Below are positions 34,597-45,920 of a DNA stretch of 64,000 nucleotides, one piece after another. Made by a program: the position numbers and the translations under genes. The notes below the pieces were generated by a model. It had not been told where the DNA came from. It was given only the letters and a program-made list of their open reading frames with translations, and did not search any database. Every line of letters begins with the position of its first letter. Position 1 is the stretch's first letter. The DNA is from Ustulina deusta (Eukaryota; Ascomycota; Sordariomycetes; Xylariales; Xylariaceae). The stretch is taken from the NCBI GenBank assembly GCA_023159155.1, contig JAJNNX010000038.1, positions 186,001 through 250,000 of the forward strand, written 5' to 3'.

Positions 34597-37149
34597 GATC
34601 GCCGGCCGTCGAGGCGCGAGCCTTCGGGTAAGTCCAGTTCAGTCCAATCCAGTCCAGTCCAGTCTTGTCTTGCCTTGATTGCTCGTCTCCTTTCCTTCTT
34701 TCAGCGAATGGTCTTTGCAACGAAATGAATCATCACCACATCGACCCTCCAACTGGCTGTCCATTGTCCATTGTCCATTGTGTTTACGCATACATAGCAA
34801 CTCATAGCACGAGCCCGTCGAGGAGACATCACACGCCCCCGATCGTTTGCGACTCCTACCTTCGACGCGTCGAACCCACGGATCCCGCCCTATCCAAAGC
34901 TCGTCAAGAACTATGAGAAGGTCAAGGAGGTCCTCGGCAGGGGTAGCGCCCTCACGCTGGCCGAGAAGATCCTCTACAGCCATCTGGACGATGCCGAGGA
35001 GTCGCTGCTAACCAGCACGAACGGCGGACGCGACATTCGGGGCGTCGCCAATCTGAAGCTCAAGCCGGACCGCGTCGCCATGCAGGATGCCTCGGCGCAG
35101 ATGGCTCTGCTCCAGTTCATGACCTGCAACCTGCCCACGACCGCCATTCCTGCGAGCATCCACTGCGACCATCTCATCGTGGGCGAAAACGGCGCCAAAT
35201 CCGACCTGGAGTCCGGCATCAAGATGAACCAGGAGGTCTTTGATTTCTTGGAGTCTGCTGCCAAGAAGTACGGCATTGAGTTCTGGCCACCCGGTGCTGG
35301 CATCATCCACCAGAGCGTCCTCGAGAACTATGCCGCTCCTGGCCTTATGATGCTGGGCACCGACAGCCACACGCCTAACGCCGGAGGCCTCTCGACCATC
35401 GCTATCGGTGTCGGTGGCGCTGATGCCGTTGAGGCCCTCGTCGGTGCGCCGTGGGAGCTGAAGGCACCCCGCGTCCTCGGCGTGAAGCTGGTCAATAAGC
35501 TCAACGGTTGGGCCTCCCCCAAAGACATCATCTTGCACCTCGCAGGACGCTTGACGGTTCGTGGTGGTACCGGCTATATTATCGAGTACTTCGGACCTGG
35601 GGTCGAGACGCTCAGCTGCACAGGCATGGCCACCATCTGCAATATGGGCGCTGAGGTTGGCGCCACAACCTCGATATTCCCATTCAACTCCGCTCATGTG
35701 CGGTATCTCGAGTCCACCCACCGACATTATGTGGCTGCTGAGGCTAGGAAATTCTCTGATATCATCTCTCTAAGGGCCGATGAAGGCGCTCAATATGATG
35801 AGGTCATTACTATCGACTTGGCCACTTTGGAACCTCATATCAACGGTCCCTTCACCCCTGATCTATCTACACCCTTATCCCAATTCAAAAAAACCGTGCA
35901 AGATGAGAACTGGCCTGAAAGGCTTTCCGCCGGTCTCATTGGTAGCTGCACAAACAGCTCCTACGAAGATATGACTCGTGTGGAAAGCATGGTACGTGAG
36001 GCTTTAGAAGCCGGCCTGAAGCCGGCCTCTAGTTTCTACATCACCCCGGGAAGTGATCAAATTAGAGAAACCCTGCGGCGAGACGGACCTCTTGATACAT
36101 TCAAAGAGGCTGGCGGTACTGTGCTTTCAAACGCTTGTGGACCATGCATTGGTCAATGGAAACGTCAAGATGGAGTTGAGAAAGGCACTCCTAACGCTAT
36201 CCTTACCTCGTACAATCGCAACTTCCGGGGCCGCAACGACGGCAATCTAGACACGATGAACTTCTTAGCATCGCCTGAGATTGTCACAGCTATGACATTC
36301 GCAGGCACCACTACCTTCAACCCCATGACCGATTCGCTGCAGACGGCCTCCGGTAAGGAATTCCGTTTCACGCCGCCCTCAGGCAAGGAGATTCCACTAC
36401 AGCCGTTCGAAGTCGCACGGCAGGAGTTCCGGGCCGTGACGTCAACCCCGGACTCATCGGTCGATGTCGCCATCTCGCCCAGCTCATCGCGTCTCGCCCT
36501 ACTAGAGCCCTTTGAGCCGTTCCCGGCATCCGAGCTAACCGGTTTGAGGGTGCTCGTCAAGGTAACGGGCAAGTGCACGACCGATACCATCTCCGCCGCC
36601 GGGCCCTGGCTGAAATACAAGGGTCACCTTCCTAACATCAGTGCCAACACGCTGAACACGGCTACCAACGCCGAGACAGGCGAGGTCAACGTCGCGTACG
36701 ATACGGACGGCTCTCAACACACAATCCCAGAGCTCGCACAGCGATGGCGCGACGCCGCCCAGCCCTGGCTTGTCGTCGCCGAGCATAACTACGGCGAGGG
36801 AAGCGCGCGAGAGCACGCAGCGTTGCAGCCTCGATACCTAGGTGCCCGTGTAGTCCTCACCAAGAGCTTTGCCCGCATCCACGAGACGAACCTCAAAAAG
36901 CAGGGTGTGGTGCCTCTCACATTTGCTAACGAGGCTGACTACGATCGTATCCACGCCTGTGATGAGGTCGAGACCGTCGGCTTGTTGGATATGCTGCGAA
37001 ACGGCGGGCAAGGCGACGTGTCACTACGCGTCAAGAACTTCCGGACCGGCGAGGAGGTGCTGATCCCCACACGGCACGCCGTGAGCCGCGATCAAGCGAA
37101 ATTCATACTAGCGGGCAGCGCTCTGAACCTCCTATCTCAGAAATCATGA
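34583..37149 (+). CDS. aconitate hydratase family protein, mitochondrial (Aco2-like)
   Basis: Exons 34583-34627 and 34798-37149 give 798 aa. Family members dehydrate and rehydrate citrate/isocitrate (or homocitrate in lysine synthesis) with a [4Fe-4S] cluster. The N-terminus is Arg-rich without acidic runs (R-R-G-A-S-L-R then L-I-A-R-A-R-R-G) and ends in R-S-F-A-T-P-T, a good mitochondrial presequence; this supports the short first exon. D-S-H-T-P-N and G-G-T-G-Y lie in the first half. Cluster cysteines appear in G-S-C-T-N-S-S and A-C-G-P-C-I-G-Q-W. The swivelling C-terminal domain carries Y-G-E-G-S-A-R-E-H and ends with I-L-A-G-S-A-L-N-L-L. Sequence style is that of the second fungal aconitase paralogue (Aco2 type, implicated in lysine synthesis) rather than the TCA enzyme, but I cannot prove paralogy without alignment. 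Confidence 0.93.
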
Positions 37150-37965
37150 AGTGAAAATTCATGATACTGGGGAGTAGACAAGGAGAAAAAAAGGACGAGA
37201 TACGACAAAAGTTTTCGGATAGACAAAAGAGCAGGGGAGTAGATTTATCTCCTCAAGTCTAAAGTAAAGACAATGTAGGAGTAGAAAAAGAGATTCAGCG
37301 AACGAACAATGTCAAGTGAGACGAGCATGAAAAACATATGGGAGACGTTATATTTATTGTATAAATGCAGCAATTATCTTGCCGTCGGTTTGGATACTGA
37401 CTGCCTTACAATTACGGTAGTTTCTTGGCGAGCAGCTGGTAAGTAAATAGTCGTATAATATATAGCCTCTATATAACGCCCACCTGCCGAAGGTGTATAT
37501 ATAATCCGTATTTCCGTCCGCCCTTCAGACGAGAGAGAGGGGGGGGAATTGCACATAACCCATGAATCGCCATGGATTCGCGTCCTACGGAAGCCGTGCC
37601 AACATATCCTATTATATGTCCGTCATATCCTTCCATTCCTTCCCATATATTCATTCCCTTAGGTTACTTCATTCGTCCACTCGTATATATCTATGTCTGC
37701 CGAAGACGCGAGATCGCTATGTCTTCGAAAAATAACACCCCTCTCTCTGTGTCTCTATACCGGGAATAGACGGAATATAGACGCCGCTGACGCCTTGGGA
37801 CGCATATGGAAGCCGTGTGTTCGCGTGTCGTGCAACTAAGCGTATAGATAGATCCTGTAACCGCAGCGCGACGTGCGTGCTACGAGGAATCGAGACGGGA
37901 AACACCAGGCGCAGTGTGCGTGCGTGTTCTGGTGAATCGCAAGCAGTCAGTCAGTTAGTCAGTCG
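37150..37965. other. convergent 3' spacer
   Basis: Region between two convergent stops. It is purine-rich just after the aconitase stop and moderately A+T-rich in the middle. No gene or repeat of note was seen. Confidence 0.7.
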
Positions 37966-40047
37966 TCAGCCCGACTCCATATCTGTGTCGGAATCGAGCG
38001 TGGCATCCACCGTCGCCGGTGCTTTGTCCTTGGCGGTGCTCTCCCGGGAGGCGGTGCTCGTGCCGTTACTTCGCGCTTGAGCCTCGAATTTCTCCAGCAC
38101 ATCGAGGGCTGCGAGCCACTTCGGGTTGTCTCGGACGCGCTGTGGGAGGCTGTCCCGTTTTTGTTTCTGGTTGGGAGTCGGCGTTGCCTGCTTCCGTTGG
38201 ACCCCTCGCTTGAAGACATCGCCGAGGTTTGTTTTGCGGTTGCCACGGGCTGAGATCTCGTGCTGTTTTTGCTGGTACCACTCCTCGAATCGCTGATTTG
38301 AGTAGCGGGGTCGTAGGTCGAGATAGTCGAAGTGCGTTGCGATGCGCGTAGGTCGTGGGGGCAACGCATCGTCAGCAAGCCCGAACAAGACATCCCCAGG
38401 TCGAAACGGTCGGTTATTCTCGCTATATATATGAGCGTCCAAGATTTCTGGATCATGTTGCGAAACCCAGAAGAGACGCCGTTCTTCAGGAGACATCTTT
38501 TTCCATTCTCTACCCCCCAATAAAGCTGACAAAGGCCCCTCGGTAATTATCGTAGGGGATTGGCCTTTTTCAGTGAGGGGGACAGGTTCTGGCTGCACGT
38601 TTTGCACAGGTGGTTGGATTTCATGGCTTTGGTGCGGTGTCGCGACTCCAGTTGCTTGAAGCCGGGGAGTCATTAGTGCCTTAGGCATAGGCATGGCTTG
38701 CGCTGGAGATTCGATAGTTTTCTTAATCGCTATTTGCTCCGTTTCTGACCTGCCTAAAGCTGAATCGACTAGAGCTGAGCTTTTCCCGTTGAGAGAAACT
38801 TGACGAATTCCATTGGCAAGTTGACTCTCCTCAATAGGTGGCACGTCGTAGGGATGTGTGGAAGTGCCAGAAGAATCCACATGCACGGGCCCCAAGCCAT
38901 TCTCAATAGCCGGTACATTTGGCCTCTGTTTGTTATTTGGTGATTTGGAAGATGTTCCTTTCGCGGGCTTCAAAGTAGCTTGCACAGTGGGAGCGCTTGG
39001 AATTATGTTTTGCGGAGATTTTGGGGCATGTGAACCCCTCGAGAGTTGATCAACAGTGGGCGCATGTTCGCCTTGAGAAACACCGCCCGGCTGGTTTGGG
39101 CCCTCCCGGCCGTGTTTGTTGTTCAGTGTCACAACATTCCTTTGTTCACGGGGCAAATCAGGACTTCCATCAGAAGGCTGCTTGGGTTTCTGATGACCCA
39201 CTTCTGTGCTGCCATTTGGGATAAGACCTTTGGGGGAAATCTGAGGCTTGTGGCGTGGCAAAGGAGGCTCTGGGTCATCCCTAGTTAGGTCTATCACAAA
39301 GGATCCAGAACGAACGATCCCGTTAAGACCGGTGCTTGGAGGCGGTTTAGTCAAGGTCGGCGTTTGTCGGCTGGAGCTGCTAGGATGACTTTCTCCTCGA
39401 TATGGTGGTCGTTGGTCGTTGTATACCTTCGACCTCGCTGACTCATTCGCGGCCTCTTTCTTCTTAGGTCGCAGTGCAAAATCGTCTACTGCACTAAGTT
39501 TATAAGTTCTCTCTTCGGACTGTCTGAACATACCTCTTTTAGACGATGGAGGGATGCCATTCTCAGAGAACGAGGAACTGTTTGACCTTGGATGCAAGTC
39601 AGATAAAGTTGACACACCCGACACACGTTGTCTCTTTACTGGCCGCGGATTCGTAGACGGCGTGTCTGTAGACGGCCTCTGCACATGAGGTGTTGGCGAG
39701 GCATGGGTTGGCCCTATATTTGATGGTTGTTTGGTGCTTTTTCGTGCGACATGTTTATCAGGAAGTTGCTTTTTTTCATTTGTAGGTGATGAAATGCCGG
39801 AGGAATAGAGGCTATTCAACAAGCCATTTTCATTTACTCGGTTTCCTAACCGTGTTGTTGAAGAATCCTTAGCGAGATTTGGTGGTGGATTGGCCGAGGA
39901 ACTGGGAAAAGCCTGGTTCTTATCCGACTGTGGAGGGCGACTTTGATGATATTGTTTTTTGTGCTCTTGGCAGTATGTGCCTCCAAAAACCACATCATAT
40001 GAACGGCATCCTTCCCATTTGCACTTCTGGGGTTGATGTGGATCCAT
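37966..40047 (-). CDS. disordered protein with small zinc-site and SUMO-interacting-type motif, 693 aa
   Basis: Uninterrupted 693-codon gene; I do not recognise a named family. Residues about 9-31 have C-K-W-E-G-C ... Y-C-Q-E-H-K, a CX4C...CX2H spacing that could bind one zinc ion. The next 500 residues are Ser/Pro/Lys-rich and disordered, with basic patches (P-V-K-R-Q-R-V near 134). F-V-I-D-L-T-R-D-D at about residues 251-259 has the form of a SUMO-interacting motif: a hydrophobic core V-I-D-L-T followed by acidic residues. A more ordered C-terminal part (about 505-600) contains G-R-E-W-K-K-M-S-P-E-E-R and a P-G-D-V-L-F-G-L segment. It ends in an acidic D-S-D-T-D-M-E-S tail. Together these suggest a nuclear, possibly chromatin or SUMO-pathway protein; this is inference. 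The start is the first ATG and has the CX4C immediately after it. Confidence 0.85.
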   Translation of the reverse strand: MDPHQPQKCKWEGCRSYDVVFGGTYCQEHKKQYHQSRPPQSDKNQAFPSSSANPPPNLAKDSSTTRLGNRVNENGLLNSLYSSGISSPTNEKKQLPDKHVARKSTKQPSNIGPTHASPTPHVQRPSTDTPSTNPRPVKRQRVSGVSTLSDLHPRSNSSSFSENGIPPSSKRGMFRQSEERTYKLSAVDDFALRPKKKEAANESARSKVYNDQRPPYRGESHPSSSSRQTPTLTKPPPSTGLNGIVRSGSFVIDLTRDDPEPPLPRHKPQISPKGLIPNGSTEVGHQKPKQPSDGSPDLPREQRNVVTLNNKHGREGPNQPGGVSQGEHAPTVDQLSRGSHAPKSPQNIIPSAPTVQATLKPAKGTSSKSPNNKQRPNVPAIENGLGPVHVDSSGTSTHPYDVPPIEESQLANGIRQVSLNGKSSALVDSALGRSETEQIAIKKTIESPAQAMPMPKALMTPRLQATGVATPHQSHEIQPPVQNVQPEPVPLTEKGQSPTIITEGPLSALLGGREWKKMSPEERRLFWVSQHDPEILDAHIYSENNRPFRPGDVLFGLADDALPPRPTRIATHFDYLDLRPRYSNQRFEEWYQQKQHEISARGNRKTNLGDVFKRGVQRKQATPTPNQKQKRDSLPQRVRDNPKWLAALDVLEKFEAQARSNGTSTASRESTAKDKAPATVDATLDSDTDMESG

Positions 40048-41149
40048 GGTAGGAAGGTGTGGTTGGTTCCCCCGAAGTCTTTGTGACGCCTTAACTACGC
40101 CCGGGGCCTGACTTGAGAGCTATTTATATCCCAGGCCATTCATCCATATGTAAACCACAATTATGTGGTTAGCTAGTTTCCTGCTGCAGATATGGTGTTC
40201 TATTTAAACAGGCTGTCATGTAGTTGGCAAGCGCCACTGATAGTGCTTCTCCCAACGATTCATCTGTAAGGTACTATTAAGTAGAGATTGAGTAAGCGTG
40301 AACAGTGACGTTTGGGGGTTTTAGGTTGCATGACAGATTTATTGCCACCAAGATAGGCCGACGAATTGGTACCGCCTTCCACCGGGGAGAGGGGAGAGGA
40401 AGGGGGGAGATAGAAACATGAGACAGAGACCATGCCACCGGGGGTGAACTGCTGCTACCTACACCTTAGGAGACTAGTGAACTGCTGTAATGACTCAGGA
40501 ATCGACAGGAGGTATTGATTTGCAGTGCTTTGTTCTGATAGATTATATGCTCAACGTCCAAGACTGGGCGTTACATGAACGTGATAAAACCTAAGATATG
40601 ATGGTCAGCTGAAAATGCCGCTGATGTCGAGTTATGGAGAATTTATAAAATAAGACAAATTCTGCTTGGCTAGTCTCAGTTCTTTTCAGTTTTTTATATG
40701 CACCTCAATCTGCGGGGAAACGGCGGCTTCGAATCACAGCACTCAACCGGCCAAGTGAGGAAACACTCGTTGATGCCTCTTCGCCACAGCCTTTGGCTCG
40801 ACCTTGGTGGGAGAATAAAAGCAAGGCCTAGCTCCATGTAGTGGCATGAGCAGACAAATATGCTGCTGTTGAAATGTATCTTGTTCCCTGCAACCAAGTG
40901 TATCGGGAGGTAGATACTTGGCGGATAATTGCAAGAGGGAACGAGATGCGTTGATTGGACAACGGTTGTCTCGTTGCGCCGTGCACGCAATTCGGAACCA
41001 GGAGATCCACTAGCAGTCGGACCTTTTACCTTTTGCTCATCATCGACTCAACCAGCAAAATGGAGATGTTAAACAACAGGAAATTGGAGGCAATAAAATT
41101 AGAAGGCCTGACCTAACGTACGCGAGTGCATCGGAAGAAGCATCGACTC

Positions 41150-41476
41150 CTATGTTATCATAGCGACTGGTCTCTGCTCGTTGTTGACAGTGTTGATGGC
41201 GTTGACGAAGATGATGAAGATGGAGAATATGCCGATGAATAGGATGATAATGATAATGGTAGTGATAATGACAATGACTATGACTATGACGGTGTTTTCG
41301 TGACACCTAGCCTTGCAGACGGCGGCTATGGAATTCAATGGAGGCGTATGGACAGGTCCCCCTCCGTCGCCAATCGTTTCTGGTTGGCTTGGCTGTCCTG
41401 TCAAAATCTGGGATGAGCGTGGGTTCTGGACATGAGAAACGCGTGAAGTGACGCCGCCTTCACGCCGCCGAGACAA
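41150..41476 (-). CDS. doubtful 108-aa ORF with microsatellite-encoded membrane helix
   Basis: The frame starts with Arg-rich and Pro/Gly-rich residues and then runs through the minus strand of a GATAATG microsatellite. There it encodes a roughly 30-residue Val/Ile helix (residues about 62-93), followed by a short tail. A single-pass membrane protein is conceivable, but the helix is a direct product of simple repeats and no homologue is recognised. Treat it as possible only. Confidence 0.2.
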   Translation of the reverse strand: MSRRREGGVTSRVSHVQNPRSSQILTGQPSQPETIGDGGGPVHTPPLNSIAAVCKARCHENTVIVIVIVIITTIIIIILFIGIFSIFIIFVNAINTVNNEQRPVAMIT

Positions 41477-43313
41477 GCAACGATCGATGAGAAGACGTCA
41501 AGAGCGCGGCCGATGGTTGTTATTAGAGAGAGGCAGAAGAATTATCTACGGAGACCGCGATTGGGCAGAGCGGCAATGGCATGGGCGTAAGGTCACGGCG
41601 CAGTGCTGTATGGAGCAACTTGTACGAAACGAGATTCGATTCAATTGAATAAACCAACAGTTGCCGAGTCGCGACTCACTTACTTGGATTTGGGCGTTGG
41701 CCCGTGCCTGCCTACTCTACCCGCCTACCCGTCCATTTCACTATCTATCAGAAGGTGCTAGTGCTCCCGTGTCCCCGTTCCCCACCTGCACCTCCCCCCC
41801 TGTTCAAACAGCGTACCTACCTAGGTACTTGAATATCTACAGCGCCGGGTTATTGGCTTACCGATGGCCGAAAATCATGAGTCCACGGGGGCAGTCCCTC
41901 CCTGCATCCTGTCATCCCACCCCAACGTTTCATTTTGCATTTTGGCTCACATCACAAGAGTAGGCAGGTCACCTCAAAACCTCCATAAATAGTGAGATGC
42001 AGAGACTTCCCCCTCAAAAACGAACCCTCTAACGCCAATGCGAGCGAATGATGGTCCGGACAGAGACTCTCGTTACTCTCGTTGTGGGTACTGCGCCCTC
42101 CAATTGTGCTGAAAGGCGCTTGTTTCCAAAATGGCTGCCCTATGAATGAACGAGTAAGCCCCGTTAGGCGAGGATTGGCCAGAATTGTTCGGGAAAGACG
42201 TCAGCTTCAATTGCCAAATATGAATCGGTTGTCCGATGTTAAAAGAAAGAAAAATGTTGCGTTCTCCTCAACTCGTCACAACCAGTCTGCAAAGACTGAG
42301 TTGACCAGCGGAGAGACGCATCGATGAACGTCGGGAAGACTTGCACCGAGGGGCGATCAACATCCCTAATGTCTCAATAAGCAGCAATCACGGCGAAAGG
42401 TTTCTCATTACCTTCCTTCCTGTACGCACAAATGCGATGTCAGACCGTGAATAAGTAGAAGGAATCCCCTCTTATCCAGTCGTTCCATCGCTCTCGGCCA
42501 CACGCATGGCTCATTCTTCTCGTCTTGCAGCCGAAGCCACACAATGCAATGACCAATTCCGCAACTCTTCTTTCCATGGCTCCAATATAAATGTGGACGA
42601 TGAGAGAAGTTAAGGGAGACTTCCACGTTTGCTTATTAGTATAGACAGACTACCGTACCTATTCAGGAGACCCACTCTGTTGGGTGTATCATCAGGTCAC
42701 CTCACCTTCACAATCACACCACATCGTACCACACGTACGACAAACCAGAATCCTCCTGGGACACTAGGTAATTATTGACTACTTCAAGTCAATACTCACC
42801 GCTATCGAATTCCGTCCTCTCGCTTACGCCAACCTAAAATCCAATTAGAGACGACGAATTATAAGACATACCAACAGTCAGACATGGTATCTTGTGATGA
42901 TATTGAAGACCCGCTCTACCATATTTCTCGCCGTCATCCAACCCTGCCGTCGCCCGGTCCCTGCCGACGTAATGTGAGCTCTCCTGCCCGATATTTCTAA
43001 AGATAAATTTTATCTGGCGGCGCGGATTCTGGGGTAATTGCGAATTATGCCATAGGTCCAGCTCAAGGGAGATGGGGCGCCAAGCATCCCGATCCCGGAT
43101 TACCGGGAGCTTGTCGTCGGCGACCGACCTGGCAAGGCTGGTCCTGATCGTACGTTCAGGCCACTAAACGAACAAATCCCGGGCACTCATCATGTCAGAT
43201 TAAAGTTGCATGAACCCTTTGGGAGAAACTAAGTAGGTAGTGTACGGCGTGTATCGAGCACATGCTAGCATACTGGCTTGACAGGACTCGGCTATCGGTT
43301 TTGTTACGGATGG

Positions 43314-43322
43314 TATAAATAA
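43314..43322 (+). promoter_or_regulatory. TATA box for the small mitochondrial-type gene
   Basis: TATAAATAA 180 bp upstream of the ATG at 43502, followed by a pyrimidine-rich leader (CTCTCTTCTCTCC near 43,415-43,430). This is a typical strong fungal core promoter layout. Confidence 0.6.
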
Positions 43323-43501
43323 AGGTTCCCGCCCACGTTATAATACGACGTAGACAAGATATAGATCCTCGTCATAGACACTTAATAAACACACTCCTCG
43401 AGAGCATACATCAAGCCTCTCTTCTCTCCACTCCTGTACCAAGTATCATCAACTCCACTCCCGGCGGTTCCTCTCACCTCCATCTCACTTAGCTAGACAC
43501 C

Positions 43502-43898
43502 ATGTCGCCCATCACACTCCAAGCCGCCCGTCTAGCCTCAAGACAAGCCCTCAGAGCACCTGTATGGCAACAGGCCTTCCGCCGCTCAATGGCGTCCCAG
43601 GTCTCCAAGCAATACGCCACCGGTCATGCGCCCGCGGACTGGGGACGGATCATTCGGACCAGGGTCCAGACTCTAGCTCTGTACGTTCTACTCTCAACCG
43701 CAACTCGCCTCTCCCGCCTTGCGAGTTTTTCTCCCCCCCAACAATATTGCCTGACACGGCGGGCATCCATCTATCCACGCACCAGAATACTTACTAACCA
43801 TGGCATGATGGAATCATAGGTACTTCCCCGGCATGGCCCTGGCGTTAGGATGGCCGTACCTCGCATACGTCCTAGTAGACGGCCACGTGACGCTCTAG
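43502..43898 (+). CDS. small mitochondrial-type membrane protein, 85 aa
   Basis: Exons 43502-43680 and 43820-43898 give 85 aa. Residues 1-33 form an Arg/Ala-rich, acid-free presequence (A-A-R-L-A-S-R-Q-A-L-R, then F-R-R-S-M-A-S). A short matrix-type segment follows (Y-A-T-G-H-A-P-A-D-W-G-R). One membrane helix (about residues 60-80: Y-F-P-G-M-A-L-A-L-G-W-P-Y-L-A-Y-V) ends in a six-residue tail. Size and layout resemble accessory subunits of respiratory complexes or ATP synthase, but I cannot name one. The intron (139 nt, GTACGT...ATAG) joins the presequence and helix exactly in frame, which supports the model. The strong TATA box and leader suggest high expression. Confidence 0.75.
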
Positions 43899-44264
43899 GC
43901 AAAATAGATTCGGCAGAACGACCTCTTCATTGGGCTCTAAGCATGTCCATCACAAAAACGTACATACATACACACATACATACATACATACCCATATACA
44001 CCACTTCGTCTTCTTCTATTCTTTTTCTATGTATATATGTATATATATATATATATGTATATATATAACGGAACGAGAGATTCTCTTAGAACGGCGTTAT
44101 ATGGTCGAGAGGGAAATATCCAGGGTTCTGAAAAGAGGGGAAAGAACCAAAAGAGTGAAGAAATAGATATAATGAAGAAGAAGAAAAAAAGAAGAAAAGG
44201 AAAGTCATGAATAAAAAAAAAGACATCTGAAACGTTCACACACAACAGACTTGTCTCACCCGTT
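43899..44264. other. 3' spacer with CATA and TA microsatellites
   Basis: ACATACATAC-type repeats at about 43,960-43,992 and a TATATA array at 44,031-44,067, followed by an A/G-rich stretch. No gene seen. Confidence 0.8.
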
Positions 44265-45920
44265 CTATACCTCCACAAGAGTCCTCGTGACATTGGCTGG
44301 TTTCTCGTTATACTCGAGATACCCCTCCTTTCCCTCGGGGACATGCAATTTCCTTCCCTGCTCCGTGTCTCCGAAGACGCCCCCGTCCGGGTTCGCCCTC
44401 AGCACCCGGGCCGTCTCCTCGTAGTGTTCTTCGGCGTACGTCTCGGCGTCGAAGTCTAGAAGCCACGCCTCGCGGCGCAGGCGGAGGGACTGCGGGTCTT
44501 TTTTGGCCGCGGCAAAGTCCGCCCTGTGCCAGATGTCGCGCGTCTGCTCGCCCGTCTTCTGCGCCGAGCGCACGCGCTCGTAGCGGATCGCCTCGAAGGT
44601 CGCGACAGCTTCTCGCACGCCGTCGCTTTCCGTCCCGCCGGCGGCTTGGGCCCTGGAGAGACAGACGGCGATGGTGGCTCCGTCTTCCATGGCTTGCGAT
44701 GCGCCTCTGCGAGAGACGAAGAGTTAGAAACTACCGTTTATAGGGGGAAAAATATATATATATATATGGATACATGGAGTGTCTCAGGAGCATGCATGAG
44801 CATATGGCAGATAAGAGCGCAATTTTTCGCCAAATCGGGGAACAAATGACTCGGAAATACTAACTGGATCGAGGTGGGCAGGAACGGATGTGCCGAGTCC
44901 CCGATGAGCGCTATGCGCCGACGAGCTGAGATCCATGTGGGAAGCGGATCGCGATACACGAGTTTCCAGTCGATGAGGGGCGAGGGCGTCTTATCGAGGA
45001 TCTTCTGGACGACGGGATCCCAGCCCTCGAGCACCTTGCGCGCGTCCGACAGAGGTGCTTCGAAGGACCAGCTTTCTTCGATATCTTGCTCATCCTGCAT
45101 ATGGGCAAGGGGTTCGGTTAATTATGATTCACATGTGTGTGCAACAGCAATTCCCATCCAATGCGAGACAAGGGGTTCGACGAACCTTGTGCGTACAGAC
45201 CCATGAGAAGTCCTTCCCGTTCTTTACGGACGCCGCGATGAAATGGACATCAGGGCCCAGCCATGCTACGTGTTTATCGCCATTGTCCGTGAAGAATTGC
45301 AAGTCGGGGTCCTTCGCGACCTCGTCGGCGTCGAACCAGCTTCGGTACACCGCGTACCCTGACGCCTTGGGCTTGTCATCGTATCCGAGAACGATCTTCC
45401 TTCCTCGACTTCGTACCCCTTCTGCAGCCAGCACAACATTGGCTGTCATCCTTTCACCGTTCTCGAGAACGACGCCCGCCTCATCGTCACTCTCGAAGTA
45501 GTCCTCGACGCGGGCCCCTAGCCTCACATTGACACCGATTTCGAGGGCGTGTTTGTACACGATCTCGTGGAACTCGCCGCGGTGTCCATCAAACCGGAGA
45601 CCGAATTTGGCTTGCTCTGTTGTCCACGTCTGCTTGAGAAGCGTCTCGCCGAGCCAGTTCTTGATGACGAGGCCATCGGCACGTTGGCTCAGCACGTCTA
45701 GCTGTTCTGCTACACCCGGCCATCGCTGGAAGATACGTGAGCTGTTTGGCCCGAAACTGATGATATCTCCGAAGAGCTTGAGCTCGGGAAATTTTTCGAG
45801 CAGGGTTACGCTGTGCCCCTTGCGATGACACTCAATAGCTGCCGTGAGGCCGGCAAAACCTGCGCCTACGACTAGTACGCGAATGCCGCTTTTTGGGAGG
45901 GGTTGTGATGATGGACTCAT
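44265..45920 (-). CDS. FAD-dependent aromatic monooxygenase (salicylate hydroxylase-like)
   Basis: Exons (minus) 45920-45186, 45094-44865 and 44706-44265 give 468 aa. This group A flavoprotein class uses NAD(P)H and O2 to hydroxylate aromatic or related substrates. The N-terminal Rossmann motif V-V-G-A-G-F-A-G-L (about 16-24) is followed by V-T-L-L-E-K. A mid-protein R-G-E-F-H stretch comes next. The second FAD motif G-D-S-A-H-P-F-L-P-T (about 305-314) runs into G-A-S-Q-A-M-E-D-G across the last intron; the motif is continuous only with that splice, which supports it. Introns are 91 and 158 nt. No signal peptide. The divergent MFS gene 714 bp away suggests a joint uptake or efflux and oxidation unit. 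Substrate unknown. Confidence 0.9.

Larger units (their letters stand above)
40048..43501. other. gene-poor divergent interval, 3.45 kb
   Basis: It lies between two divergently transcribed genes. It contains a GATAATG-type microsatellite (about 41,200-41,295) with one doubtful ORF, a TACCTACCTAGGTA cluster near 41,815, and the TATA box of the downstream gene. No other coding signal was found. Confidence 0.6.

Noticed and set aside
35008..35727. 239-codon antisense frame in aconitase
   Set aside because: Mirror of a strongly coding exon; the sense frame has full aconitase motifs.
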